A stretch of DNA of 64,000 nucleotides, taken from Volvox africanus (taxonomy: Eukaryota > Chlorophyta > Chlorophyceae > Chlamydomonadales > Volvocaceae). A program made the translations under genes and the position numbers. This document shows positions 1 through 13,300 of this stretch, piece after piece. The notes beneath the pieces are model-generated. The model was not told the DNA's origin. It saw only the letters and a program-made list of their open reading frames with translations, and did no database searches. The stretch covers positions 1,364,001 to 1,428,000 of the forward strand of contig BSDZ01000025.1 in NCBI GenBank assembly GCA_030268105.1, given 5' to 3'. Within the stretch, counting starts at the first letter, position 1, and every line of letters begins with the position of its first letter.

Positions 1-2656
1 GGTCTAACAAATGGAAAGAGCTGGGCGGCATTGACCTGGAACAAACATGCAGAGCGGCAAGCAGAGCAGGCTGTGCTGACTATAATAGATGGCCTTACAT
101 CTACATGCGCCTGGGAACATGGCTCACGTGGATAGGATGCTGCTGGATCCGGTAACTTCTACGGTAGCAGCTGGAAAGTAGGAAAAGTGCTGCCGATTTG
201 AACTTCCGTTTCACAACCCGTCTTCCTTCACCTGCAATTTCAAGCAGGACCTCATTCCCCGCATGTGGCTGGCCCCTGTGCTCGGAGTGCTGCCTGGGGT
301 GGGCTACCCTATTGATTGGTGCGCTGGGCTGAGGGGTAGCCTCCCGGGGTAACCTGTGGGTCGCGGGGGTCCAGGTGGTGGTGACACGGGGGTGGTATCG
401 GTGTATTGACCTCCGGCAACAGCCCGGTCCGAGACCACGGGACTGTCAGAGTGCGTCTGACCGCTTGTCCACATGGATGCGCTTAGGCATGTGCATCGGC
501 CCTGACCCGCCCCAACCCCGCACAGCACCATTCTCTGGCATGGGCATTGGTCTTAGAGTTTAGAGCTTCCATGACCCATTCCATGAGGCCGCACACATCG
601 CATGTTTACTCACTTGCAGCTTCAATCCAAGTGAAGTACCTGACCGCTACGTAGGTGGGGCCTGTGGATGGAGTATGTGGAGGGCATCAGCTTGGAGAAC
701 TTCCTGTACCGCGGCATCCCACGGCGGCTGCCGCTTGACACGATCGCCGACATGTTTAACAACCGGCTCAACAAGACACGTATTGTGATGGGCGCCATAT
801 TCGACCTGCTCACCAGCCAGTGCGACCGTCATGCCCAGAACCTGTTCCTGCAAGAGGATGGAAACCTGAAACTCATTGACAACGAGTCTTGCCTCCAACA
901 CATGTGGCGCAACTGCGGCTTTGACTCGGTGATGGTGCCCACCACGCAAAAGTGTGTGCAAACGATCGCAAACGTGTGTGTAGACGATCGCAAAAGTGTG
1001 TAAAAACGATCGCAAAAGTGTTTGCAGAGAAAAGTAGGCAAAATTGTAGATGCTGTTACGAAATGCTGCACGGGGAACCAACTGACTTGAAAGGAGCATG
1101 CTGCATTCAGCGGACCTCGCGTTCTTACCCCTTGCATGAATCCTCCCGTTGCGCCCACAGGCAGGAAATTGTTCGGCTAGGCAACGACTTCGTGAGCAAG
1201 CTGCCCACTTTAACTGACCAACCGCAAATCCCACGCTTCGACGCCGACCCGCAGCTGCTGCTTGACTACCGCTGCTACCTTCCGGAAGGTCAGGAGCAGA
1301 TGGGCACTCAGTACCCGCCGCCCATCGATAAGTGCCTGCGCAATATCGCGAGCATGACACCGAAGGAGGTAAGACAAATAAAGGTCACTACCACCAGAGG
1401 GTGGCGCTTCCTGCATACAGTAGCACCAGGAGATTCCACAGCTTTTCTTACTCAATGGTGTTGCTCGCTTCATCGACCTTACAGTTTGCGAATTTTGTTT
1501 CCTCCGTCGTCTGTCTTCTTGTTGCCCTGAAAGGGATACACGCGCCCATGTCCACCGCAGTGTCCTCGGCCTGGGGCTGGGGCTGGGGCTGGGGCTGGGG
1601 CTGGGGCTGGGGCTGGGGCTGGGGCTGGGGCTGGGGCTGGACCATTGCCACATCGCCATACTCGTGGCCACACACTTACGAGCATCCTTACCCACACTGT
1701 CCAGGTTGCTAGCTTCTACGGTTTTCCATATGGGGTCGCCTCTATCAACTTGCACTTCCGAGCAACAGGTGCGGTCCGGGGAGCAGTGCATGCTTCCAGG
1801 GTTGAGGGGCTCGGGTAAGCCGATAGCCCCGCTGGGATGCGGAGGCGGAATCCGCAGGTGCCAACGAAAGGAGGCGCATCGCCGACCGGGGGGGAATTGA
1901 TGCTGGGTTAGGGTGGAGTCGACGCACTCGGTGAATTTGCGTTGTCATCTCGGATGTCAGGACGTGTGTGTTTTATGTCCCTGATGCAGTACATAGGGCA
2001 GTTGTAAGTGGGTTGGCCATCGGGGCTGGTCAGGCACCACGAAGCAGAAGGGCCCTATCCTTAGATCGGGGTTTGGAGACTTTGTGCGCAGGTGGAGGGT
2101 TCGGATGGGGCTTTGAATGCATGTGTGCCGTATTGTTGACCTTGATTCCTCATTGAGTCCCAGGGCACCCGGGGTGCTGTGGCCCTCTTGGCCTTTACCC
2201 GATCGTGCTCCGCTGCACACATCAACCCCAACCCAATCCGTATACCACATCACACCGTGTTCCACCTTCTACCTTACAGATATGATTATGCACGGCTACG
2301 AGTGGGCTGCGAAGTACGGCCACCCGCAGAATGCACAAGCTAAGCGCTACCGCTTCCAGCCCAAGTGCTGCAGCCTGCAGATTAACAGGACGCACTTTGT
2401 TTGTGGTCACGCCTGGAAGCCCAGCTTTGACCTGCCACTGGGTGATCCCTTCACTGGCAGGGAATGGGACAAGGATCGACCCGACCCGGGCACGTACGTT
2501 GGAGGGACTTTCCCAGAGGATGGGGACGTGGTGGTGAATGTTACAGATGTTGACCCTATTACGGGGCGGCGCCAGCGATGGTCACGGAGGCAGGTTGTGA
2601 AGCGCTTTCAATCCACCCTCTCCCATCATCGCCTGAACGCCGGAGGGACTGCTTGA
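1..2656 (+). CDS. FAM20-like atypical (secretory-type) kinase, 5' end missing
   Basis: Exons that join in phase: 1-151 (reading from base 3), 655-951, 1161-1368, 1769-1814 (small, tentative) and 2280-2656, stop TGA at 2654; about 359 codons. The core reads as an atypical kinase: the exon at 655-951 encodes WMEYVEG, then a helix, then CDRHAQNLF with the putative catalytic Asp at 824-826 and, 15 residues on, LIDNE with the putative metal-binding Asp at 878-880. DRH and (L/I)DN with this spacing are hallmarks of FAM20/Four-jointed kinases, which phosphorylate secreted proteins or sugars in the secretory pathway; PI3/PI4-kinase-like folds share the pattern more loosely. The C-terminal exon is Cys-containing and has N-x-S/T sites, which suits a secreted protein. 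The signal peptide would lie before base 1. Substrate unknown. Exons 1-151 and 1769-1814 rest on splice phase and consensus only; the kinase exons are firm. Confidence 0.6.
952..1035 (+). repeat. Short tandem repeat in intron (unit around AACGATCGCAAAAGTGTGT)
   Basis: About three and a half imperfect copies of a roughly 22-24-bp unit containing ACGATCGCAAA follow directly after the splice donor of the kinase exon ending at 951. Each unit has a GT after an A-run, so each copy regenerates a donor-like site. Confidence 0.7.
1571..1640 (+). repeat. (GGGGCT)n microsatellite, about 12 units
   Basis: Perfect hexanucleotide tract inside an intron of the kinase gene. The G-runs make it a plausible G-quadruplex former on the plus strand. 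Confidence 0.9.
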
Positions 2657-2736
2657 AGGCTTAGCCAGGGAAGATCGCACCTAAAGAAGGGGCAGGTGTG
2701 CGATTGAGCAGCGGCTGCGACCGAATTGGACAAAAG

Positions 2737-2741
2737 TGTAA
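2737..2741 (+). terminator. TGTAA polyadenylation signal of the kinase gene
   Basis: TGTAA lies 81 bases after the stop at 2656, the usual distance for volvocine algae, where TGTAA replaces AATAAA. A second copy occurs at 2914-2918. Confidence 0.55.
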
Positions 2742-4122
2742 GAGGGGTGGTGATTGCTGAGGCCTGGTGAGGGAAGATCATGGCCCGATTGCGGTGTGGC
2801 GCTGTACAGCAGCGCAGCGCAGAGCAGAGCAGAGAGGGGCAGCACAGATCTTGGTGATGTTGCCCCGATGAATATATATATCGGCATACTAGGTACCAAT
2901 AATGAATATGTGTTGTAAAGAGGCAGCAAATATTAAAAGTACATATAAACTTAAAATATAATTATAATTATAAAGAAATACAAATATAAATATTTGGTGT
3001 TAGACGATGGCAGAGGGAGATGGCCGCAGTCCGAATGATGGCCCGTACGTGGAGCGCGGCACATGCATGGAGCGTGTCCAAGGTATGGAACAGTGCAGAA
3101 TGAAGCCATAAATCGGGGAAGGAACTGGAGGAATGGAAATACTGATTCCTTGGCAGATGTGTTTTTAGGGTAGGCGCAGGAGTTAGCCGCTGGTTGGGTG
3201 TGTATGATCTCGGACAACGCGATGCGGCCGTGGGTGCTATGTGCCTGTGCCCTGGCTGGGGAAGCGAGTGAAGTCGCAACGGTGCGCGACGGATCCCATG
3301 CTCTCGTTGAACAAACGGTTTGGGTTTCGACGAGCCTGATCGGGAGGCAATGCTTCCTTCTTTACGCATGCACGTGCACTCGTGGTGCGCAGGCAACCTT
3401 AACTGTTTTGTGTTGCCTTTGCGGCATCGCATGTTTATGTGTTGTATGTACCTTATAACTTGAATATCATTTTCGTAGGGTATGTAGGATAAACTCGGAA
3501 TTGCTGGTGAATACTAATGGTTAACCACCGCCAACGTTGGCCGAAAATGCCTCTTGAGCGAGCTGCTGAGTGTGTGTGTGTGTTTTGTGTGTTCGTAGCC
3601 TGTTATGTTTTTGCGTATTGTGTGTGAGTTGTGTGTAAAATTGTGTGTAAATGCCGTACACTGTAGTTGGGACCAATATAATTGGGATCGCCCGCCATAT
3701 ATTGCGATTCACTGTATGTCCTCATCGACAGTTGGTGCCGACCGTTGCTAGTCTGTTTTTTGTTGCTAGTTGGTTGGCAGAAAGTTCGGTTCTGGAAAAG
3801 ACCTAGGTACCTGAGGGGTGGCAGCGATAACTTGCGATGCTGGCGTTTGCGAGTGTGTGTGTGGCCTCTCTCCTCCTTGTTAGTCGTACGATACCCAGAG
3901 CGGCGGCAGAGACAGGCTGCGGACGGGCGCTTGATGGGCAAGGCCCGAATGGTTGGGACGACACCTCTGAAATACTTGTCTCTCCCTGTTTTAGAGAAGC
4001 GATCTGTGATGTACGCGGATGGGTTTGCACAAGTTTTGCAAGCAGCATAATACGCAAGTGGCAAACGTTGTTCATGTTGATGCAGCTTTTGGTGTTATGA
4101 AAGAAATTGCAAACCCATACAG

Positions 4123-4549
4123 AAGCCATTGTGGATCCTAACCCCGTTGAGCTGTATTGGTCGTGGCTCGGCTTGTTTCCATTTCGAGGGCAAGCCACGG
4201 GTAGTTAGATGCTGGGACATTAAGAACGATAATGCCATTTTTTATTTTGCAGTACATTCAGTAATCCCAGTACGTTATCTGGACGACTCTACAGATCAGC
4301 TGAGAGGTTTAGTTGGTGAGTGCGGTTGCGGGCATCCAGGAACACCGCGGCTCTCCATGTCGTGACGCTGATGGTGTGATATAGAAGTTTTAAAAAATAC
4401 CACTAACATTAAAGATTGCAGTTGCAGCAGCTGCCAACCCTGGGCTGGCCAGTGTGCATCATACTGCCACGACCGGATACGAAGGGGCCACTCACCAACC
4501 AGGTCGAGCGTCTGAACGCCGTTTTACGACAGCTTGTTTTGTGGAACTG
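4123..4549 (+). other. Possible orphan exons of an unknown gene
   Basis: Two stretches flanked by good splice sites join in phase: 4123-4200 (acceptor CATACAG, encoding ...VELYWSWLGLFPFRG...) and 4253-4315 (acceptor ATTTTGCAG, encoding ...VRYLDDSTDQLRGLV, donor G|GTGAGT). A third stretch after TTGCAGTTGCAG at 4422/4428 runs on, but the frame reached by phase differs from the frame with the more protein-like reading (...NQVERLNAVLRQL, stop near 4549). The first intron would be only 52 bases. Family not recognised; it could be a degenerate gene or transposon remnant. Confidence 0.25.
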
Positions 4550-5519
4550 ACCAAATCCGGTCGTTTAAATGAGACCAGCTCCTCCCAGCGAGGAACACAC
4601 TACCACCGCATACATGGCCCCTGAGGCAGTACCCATGCTCATGTCAGACCAGGAGGTACAAGGTGAACGGATATTAAACGCATACAGCCCTTCTATCCCC
4701 CTCAAACCCTGATCAATAACAAGGTTAATTGCATATTTGTCATGGGAATTTGTCACCTGTACCATGCGTGCACGGTACCCTCTAAGGATCATGCGTTCTT
4801 CGCTCGTTTCCCATGCAATCTGTATTTGGTGCGGCCAGGTGAGGCAGATCTGTTTTTGACTCACACTGTTTGCTCTGTTTGCTTTCTTGGTAGAGCCCAG
4901 CTTTGGGAATCTCTATGGCAGGACGCAAACTAAGCGTTTACTTATCTACTGCTGGTTGGAACATATACTGTGCTATCCATAACCTCCCAGGACAGACCAT
5001 AGATCTGGAAATCTGAAGAGAGAAGACGCAAACAAAACTGCAGACTTCACATACACTTACAACCGCCTGGAGGGCCTGAGAAATCTTAAACTTGTATATC
5101 AGCACGTCCTGAAGTTAAATTTAAGCTTAAGATAATACCGCGTGTTTGATCCATAGACAGTATGGAAACTATGCCATGTGGTAGTAAGGTGTCATTACTG
5201 ATGGCACTCAACCAATTCGTTACGCGTGTCAGGAGACGTCAGATAGGCATTCACATTATCTGCCAGTAAATGCGATATTACTTAAATAGGTAATTAATAC
5301 CAAATAATGCTGCGTGAAGTCAGTCACTCCATGGCCATCATTTCAAACATCGCAGTTTCACCGTTACATGTACGTCAGATGTACATCCTTACGGAAATAT
5401 ACTGAAACTGAACACCTGTTCAATTATGACATTTCCTCTGGATTAAACCTCATATCTTGTATCTCATTACAAATTTATAAATGCGTAGCGCCAAGAAGCA
5501 CGCCACGGATGGCCTGTTA

Positions 5520-5602
5520 GTGTGCTGACGCTGGAAGCAGCGAATTCGACCTGAACTATTTCTACTACGGGCTCCCGTTGTTTGGCACCAGCCTGCAGAG
5601 GT
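5520..5602 (+). other. Possible orphan exon of an unknown gene
   Basis: After TTAG at 5516-5519, one frame reads CADAGSSEFDLNYFYYG... for 27 codons and ends at AG|GTAATA, a good donor. The amino-acid make-up is unusually protein-like for random sequence, but no partner exon with a sensible intron length is evident. Family not recognised. Confidence 0.2.
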
Positions 5603-6078
5603 AATACTGATGTGCAGGTCGATGGTTCTGCCGCAACAAGAACAGCAACCTCTGAACCACTTCATTCTGTCCGCGACTCGGATACCCGATCGGTATCGCC
5701 TACACCAAAATACTACAACCTAGTTACCGGGTGGTAATCATCATTGATAATTTTGTTCCAAGACCGGAAAGTTAAGGTAATGTCGTGTACAATGCCATGA
5801 GTTCATCTGTTCTTAAGTTTATGCCAAGTTTTTAGCCATTAATAACCAGAATTTGGAAGCGCGCATCCTGCCTAGCTTGTAAGGTGGAGCCGTTGCCGGG
5901 CCGTTTATGTCCGACACTAAGTTGCGGCAGCTAGTTGTTCCTCAACTGTTTCGTAGCATTATGCGCTTCCTTATTAAATCTGCATTTTGTCATGTTGGAC
6001 GGTCGGCCATATTAACAAACTGCTAGGGTCAGCTCGTTATAGAATACTCTTCGGCCATCGAAATTACAATTCGACCGA

Positions 6079-7283
6079 TTGATGCAACTGCAGCAGTATT
6101 CGTATCTTGTGAAATCCCTAACTGGAGCATATCACCAATATTGGCAACCTTTTTATCTTTGTCATAGCCTACGGCCTCAGTTTCTATCTCTTGGATTGCT
6201 TCCCTTACCAGGCCAGAACGTTACCGATACATTTCTCAAAAACATTTGGCGGCCTTCAGGCGGGGCGTCGCGCTGCTCCTCGCCCGACAATCCTCCTATG
6301 CATGCGGCAAGCAACCGACATTCAGTCTTCACACATCCATTACGAAGACAAATATCACATCCGCACACGACAGCTGAACCAACATCTCCAGTCACGTTGT
6401 CTACCTTGGACAGTTGGTCGGAGCTACAGTCCGCGGTGAGGGGTGACAAAGATGACGGGCGGACACCGCGATGTATGGGGGAAAGATACTCGGAAGCGAT
6501 TCGCGATGGCCAGATAAGTGCGAATTCCCCTATCAAGGGTCACAGGCTATCGCACCAGCCTCCAGCGCAGAACCTGGACTGGACGCTCGGGAGAGACAGA
6601 CGCGTAGGCGAAGGCAGCCAGCCTCCAGTCCACCTCCCGGTGCTATCCGGTCTGCAATTGAGTCTACCATGCTGCTGGTCCAACTTCGACCCAAATCGAC
6701 GTTGCAGATCAACGGAGGCCATCGGCCGCAAGGGCCTCCGTGGCGCCGGCCATGCAGCAACCTGGCGACCGTCGTACACGTATGACGGTGTTTTACTCCA
6801 TGATCGCTGGGGGAGGGTTGCATATGACGCGGATGCGGGCCAGCAAGATTGTCTTGGCTGGGCAGCAGTTATGGAGCGCGAGCTGTGGGGGGCTGTGTTG
6901 CTGCCGAGGGGCACACTGTCCTTATCGCTGGACGGCTGCCTAGGAGCCCCCGCGATGCTGCCGTCGCCGCCACCGCCGCATGCACCTCACCACCCCCTCC
7001 TGGCGCTGGGGGATGCCGGGGAGCGGCGCTGTAGCGCAGCTGGTGGGGGCCGTGCGGCATATAGCCTCGCAGCTGGTGCGTCAGAGGGGGGGACGGATGG
7101 CACCGGCGGTGACCGCCAGTGGGTTGGACCGCTGCCAGGGTCCGTGCCGTACTCTCCGGGGCAGCAGCATTCATTTACGTCTGTGGGAATCCCGCGGGTC
7201 AGTGGACATGGAGGGCCTTATTGTCCAAGACCCATTCTTCACGACAATATTCCCTTGAACCGCCTCACATTACCACCACCGCC

Positions 7284-7319
<36 letters not shown>

Positions 7320-10300
7320 TTTTGACCGGGAATCTTGTACAGATAACCGGCTGCTTCGCGGCGATTCCTTCCTGGCACCGTACGGACCGCTATTTACAGA
7401 GACGTTTGACCACCCCGGCGATGGCTCTGCCACCGCCACCGCGGCTCTTAGTTCCAGAAACGCGGCGGCCGAGGGCCCTGCGGAAGTGGCGACCGGAGAG
7501 GCCACGGCCCGGGCATCGGCATCAGCAGCAAGGAGATGCACCTTCGACGGCGTCACAAGCTGGCCGGGGGTAAACGACTTCATGGGTCAGGTAATGCCGC
7601 GACTTCCCCAACTGCGTATATCCTCCAGCACGGTTTGCGCCACCGGCTGCCATGAAGACGAGGAGGAACGGGCGTTCAGGAGAACACCGGTGCTGCACGA
7701 TGTTTACGATGCGATGTGCAACCTCAGCAGCGGCAGCAGCGACAGTGGTGGCAGTGACGATGGCGACGGGGATGATTCTGTCACAGTCTGTCACAGGAGC
7801 GGAGGGTATTGGAATCACAGTGGCTCTGGAGCTGACTGCAAAGCCCACGTGAGCCACCGCACATCAAGAGCCAAGATCGTGCATGCGCTTCAGATCAACA
7901 GCGCCGGCGAATCTGGTATCTTCCACCGCGCAAGTAGCGGTATCGGGGATGGTGGCGGTGACGGCGACGGCGGCATGTTTTCCGAACCATCCCTACTGCA
8001 GCATCGGCGGAGATCTACTGATGTCGTAACGAGCACCATGGCCACCACTATTGCGTCGACCGTGAGCACCACCGTAAGGTCGGCCGCTGCTGCAGCCGCA
8101 GTGGCACATGGCGAGATGCATCATCGCCGCCGCGCACTGCAGCGGGCTGTCGCCAGCCGTTGGCGTGCAGCGTTGCAGGATGCCCAGCGCCAGGCGTCAT
8201 TGCCGTCATCACCTCAGACGCAATCTCCCCGAGGCGCGGCGCCGTACACACCGTTCGCCTGGTCGCCCCGTGGTGGATCCACGCCATCGTCATCGCAACC
8301 CGCCAGCCCCTCCCGGGGAACCAGCGGCGGCACCAGCGGCAGGCTGCTTTCCAGCGGTGGGGCTACCGATCCACTTCCGGCGGCGTCGGCGGTGTCTTTG
8401 TTTGTGCCTTCAGAGCGGAGCTCGCGGACCGGGATCATGCTGGCGGCACCGCCAATCGTGGCGGCGCTGCGAGTGATGGGGGCGGAAGGCAGCGCCGGCG
8501 CCGGCGCGCGCAGGTTCACCCGCTCCTCCTCGGCGCATGAGAGCGGACTGCGTCGGATTCATAGGGCCCAAGCGCTACAGGCTATAAACGCTCACGTCGC
8601 GGCTTCTGCATCCGATCTCCGAACCAAACTGGGTCCCAGATCCGGCTATACTGTCTTCGGGACCGCACTTAGCCGGGCAGGACAGCATATTGCTGTTGCC
8701 GCAAATTCCGGTGCTCCCACCATCACTACTCCTAGCCTGCTGGGTCGGTGCCCTGGCGACCGTGAGGCGCCTCTGGAGTTCACTGCACCGGCCGCAGTAG
8801 CGGCGGCCGCGGGCGACGGTGCATCGGATGTCGTAAATTCTGTTACTCTTGTTGCTGCTGCTGTCCACATCTCTCGGGAGTACGCCGCTGCGGTGGGGAG
8901 CGACGCTGTGGTGGCGGAGGTGTCCCCGCAGCCGCCGCCACGGCTGCCGCAGACGCCTTTTAGTGCCGTCGGCTTGACGCCAGCAAGCCGGATGGGCTCG
9001 ATTCAGGGCAGCCCTGTTCCAGATCTGGATGCGGCCGCGGCGCGGATGCGGTCGTCCGGACCTGGTACTCTGGCCACGTCCGAGGTGGGAATCATAAACC
9101 TGCGGTCACCAGTAGCGGGCCCGCCGGCCGCCCTGCAACCAGTGCCTGACGTCTCGGCCGCTGTGCCAGCCGGGCCGCCGTCCCCGCCGAGTAACACCGC
9201 AGGTATTCTAGCAGTATCACCACCATCAGTAGCACCAGCACCAGAAATAATTTTATCGGCGGTCGCAGCAACTCGGGCACCTGATACAAAAGCGGATACG
9301 GTAGGTGTGCACGGCGGTGGCGATGACGTATTGGTATGCGGGGATGTGCCTGGCCCAGTCGCTGTGATGGGTCCTTTAGGGGGCAGTGGCGCATCCGCCA
9401 CGGCCGCCAGCAACATTGTTCAAGTGGCTTCTGTAACACTCTGCGGCACAATAAAGCCGGCAAGAATTCACGAACGGGCGCCGACGGAAGGGCAGTACTC
9501 GGTACGTGGAGAAGTCGGTGCCACAGTCGCAGCCGCAGCCAACGCGGGGGCGGTGGCGGCGGTGGCAACTCCGGCGCCCCTCACCACTCCAGCTTCGTCG
9601 TTGGCCGGGGAACAGCAGCATGGCGACTGCTGTAGCAGACTGCTGCCATTGCCGGCGCGGCCGGCGTTCCGAAAGCTGCCGCTGCCCCAGTCGGCCACGG
9701 CCGTTCTTTCGGCCACATTATTGATAGTAATGACAGCGGTTTCGTTGTGGTCCTTGTTAAGAACGCCACCAGTGGAGATGCTGTACCCGGGTCCCCTGAT
9801 GGGTGTGGCGATGGCGGCTCTAGCAGTGGGCGCAGCGGACCGCCTTGTAGGTCGGTCGGGGCCATCCTGGTGGCCATCACTGCGAATGACGGAGCTGATG
9901 GGCCTGGCGAGAGAGGTTCTGTTAACGGTCTTGGCGTCGGGGGTCATTTTTTGGGCGATTTGGACGTTCCCTATCGCTGCTGTCGATAACGTGGAGAAGG
10001 CGACAGCAGTGGCGGCACCGGCTGGTCCTGCGATATTACTGGCCACCATCATCTCCGCAGCGGTGGCGCTTGTTGCCGCCGTCGGGTTTGCGTTCACGGT
10101 CCGGCCGGTGATGGAGACGGTGATCCCGTCGGCCGGCGGCGATGCGCGGACCGCCGAAATCTGTGCCTATGAGCACCTCGCCCCAGCTGTCAGTCATACG
10201 ATCGCCGAGGGAGCCGTCCGCCGCGGCATGCCCCAGGACTGGGAAGGAGAGCAGCAGCAACAACAAAGGGGAGACCTCAGTTCGGAGCAAGGCAGCGCCC

Positions 10301-13300
10301 ACAATGGCGTGGCAGGGACGGCGGCTGAAGCACCGACGCTGCCGCCGTGCCAGCCCGACTTCCGCTGGCTTGCGCGTCAGCAAGCGCTGCTCTCCGCCAT
10401 AAAACTGCGGATGCTGGCGGCGGATGACGTGGCGGGTATTGTACGAACATTGTCGGACCATGTCAGTGAGTTGTACAGTGGGCTGGGAGCTTACCTATTG
10501 ATGGTGCTTCCGGCGGACGCCGAGGAGCCTAGCGACGACGGCGGAAGCGGGGTCCGACCCCCGCCACCGCCGCCGCCAGTGGCGTTTCTGGTGCCGCTGG
10601 TGCATTCCCCGGTGATGCAGCTATGGGTGCCGCCAGAAGGTGATGAGCGCCCCGACAATTCGTTGGTGTCGTTGGACGAGCTACCGACTCTCCTCAGGTG
10701 CTTGGAAGGGAACACAGCGGCGTTCTTTGACGACGTGACCATGGCGGCAGGGGTGGCGGCATGTGCCGCCGGTGACGCCGGCTCGGCGGCGGCGGCGGCA
10801 GAAGAGCCGATGTCGCTGCGGCCGCCTGCAGATATGGTGATGTTTGCACAGGACGTCGGAGCATCGGGATTTCTCGTGGCGCCAATCTTTTGTTTGGAGC
10901 ATCGGTTCGGTTTACTCCTAGTGGCCAGACCTGCGGATCGTCGGGCCGGTGGCGGCTGCATCGGCTTCGGCGAGGTGCCACCGGCCGTCGCGGGACCAGC
11001 ACCGCAGCTGGACGAGGAGCTGTTTGCGCTCAGCTGCTGCCTGGCGGATGAGCTGGCCGTGGCCCTGTACATAAAGCATGTGCAGGTTGGTTATAATCTG
11101 CACACGCTTCGATGGGTTTGGGAAGGTGGGGAAGCTATTGGGGGGCAGCTGCGAGCTAGGCATGCAAGATACGACACGAGAGCCTGTGGGCGGAAGAGTT
11201 GCTGCTGGGCAGCGGCGGGGACCGTTTGGGGATCCTATCCTGCCTGAGTTGTCTCTGCCCCGTCCACTTGCTCCACAGGCCGAGCTGGCGGTCTCGGAGC
11301 TGCTGATGACTGACATTATGCCGTACGACGCAGTACAGCTCTTGAAGCGCCGTATGCATCGCAGCCTCGCGGCGCCTACCACGCCTTCGGCCTGTACTAC
11401 CACGCCACGGCATCCGGCCGGCTTCTCTGCAACTGCCCCCAGCGGCGCCGCTGGCAGTGCTCAGTTCGCTGACGCATCGCCGGCGGTTCCGGCGCCGGCA
11501 GCGGCGCTATCCCCGGTACCATCATCTGGACGGTCGCTTTCTATGCCTTTGCCCTACCTTCGTACGGGTACAGCATCGTCTTCGCACCCCGTGCCACGCC
11601 GCACGCATTCTAGCATTCACATGCCCAGCTGGGGCTCTGCCGCTGCCGTGTCCTTGTCCTCTCCGGCATCGTACGGCGGCGTGTTTATTTGTCACTCCCT
11701 GCTCACCTCCAGCTGCTCTGTCCCGGGCGGCCTCGTCAGCACATACGGCACGGCTCTTGTCCCGCACCTTACCGTCGCCAGCGGGACTCCTCCTCTGAGC
11801 AGAGCTCCGTCTCTTTCTACTCAACAGTCGTCGGGATCGTCGTCCGCTGGGACCGCAGCCGCGGCGGCACCAGCGGCGGCCGTGTCGTTGCAAGAATCTT
11901 CCGTGGCTCATTTCTCTGTGGGAAGCGAGCCACCGACACCGACGCCAGCGCCATTGTCGCCTCCGCCATCAGAAGTGCCGCCGCTGGCACCGGCAGACAG
12001 ATGTGGGCTGTTGGCTGCGAGCGCAGATATCGTTGACGGAGGCAACACATTAGAATCCGGAACCCCTACTGCTCCTCGTCCCGTTGCTGAGGAGATAGGG
12101 GCGGCGACAGCATTATCAACTCCGTTCCGTCTTGATGGCAATTTTGGGCTGGTACGACCACCGCCGCCACCACTCCTGCAGCCATCAGGTGTAGCGAAAT
12201 CACCGGTTGTAACCCCCCCTGTAAACGGTACAGCCAATGGGACTGCTCGGTCATCATCGCCGTACCTCGCCTGGCCTCGCGCGGCCGCCAGCAATTCCTG
12301 CTTGACGTTGCCCGGAATTGAGGAGTCGTACGGCAGCGGTGAGCTGCTAACGGAAAGTTGTGGCAGCGGCGACGTCGGCGACGCCCCAGCCGACGCCCCA
12401 AGGTACTTTAGTCTTAGTACCGGCGCAAGCGTCTCCCGTGCCACCAGCAGCAGGCTGAATGAGTCCAGCAGCGGCGGTGGCGGCGGCGGTGGCTGCAAAA
12501 AAAGCTCCACATTCAGCGGTGGCATTGCGGCGGCAGCTCTGCCCCTGCCGCCGCCGCTAAGCCGTGACTCCCGCAGGCTCTTTCAATTTTCTGCTAGCGG
12601 ACATAGCTTCAGCGGCACGGCAATCAGCGGCACTACAGCTGGGGTAGGAGCGACACAGATGCCATCTCTGCCGCCATCATTCCAGCGTCTTTCCGCCGAG
12701 GGCTCATGTCAGCCCGGCGGCGCCGCCATCGACCTGCCGCACCGCGGCTCGCAAGACCCTGCGGCGGATCTGCACCTGCCGCCACCGCTGCGGCTTGGTC
12801 GCTCATGGTCGAGCGTCAGCGCTGCTACTGCCACCGCCGCCGCCACCGCCACCATCACGAGCAGTGCTGTATCGCGGGTTCAGTCCTGGCGTACGAACAG
12901 CTGTACGGGTGCGACTTGGGTTTCGGGGGGGCTATCCGGGGACGATAGTGTAGTCCGGAGGGAGGAACTACATAAAGAGATGGGAGACGTGGTGAGATGC
13001 GAGTCCAGGGAAGGTGGCGGCGTCTGGAAGGGGAATCAGTGGCGGGGAAACACAGCACCGTGTTGAGTGTCAGACAAAAACGTATGTCGGAGATGATTTG
13101 TACGACGATGATTTTGACTAGGGCTATTCTGTGTTACGCTGCTGCAGAAGTGTGATCTGTTATGGGTGGTCGATTTCTTTTCAAAATTGTACACGCATGC
13201 GGTACGACAAACCAAAACACAGACGACACGGTGGCGCGTCTTGAGGATTGCATGTTGAGGGCCTTACCATGTTAATGAAACATGTTTTGCCGCAAACCGC

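Larger units (their letters stand above)
2742..6078. other. Intergenic stretch without a confident gene
   Basis: More AT-rich than its flanks. No recognisable complete gene. Two places look exon-like (described separately at 4123-4549 and 5520-5602). The rest holds AT-rich patches (around 2870-3000) and short GT-rich runs (around 3565-3650) and nothing else I can support. Confidence 0.5.

Noticed and set aside
951..1035. CRISPR-like array
   Set aside because: Repeats are directly tandem, imperfect and without spacers, inside an intron of a eukaryotic gene.
7239..7583. Minus-strand poly-Cys frame
   Set aside because: It is the complement of the CAA poly-Gln tract in the cyclase exon.
9003..10097. 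Long minus-strand open frames opposite the cyclase exon
   Set aside because: GC-rich Ala/Gly coding sequence leaves the antisense open; no family motif is seen on the minus strand.
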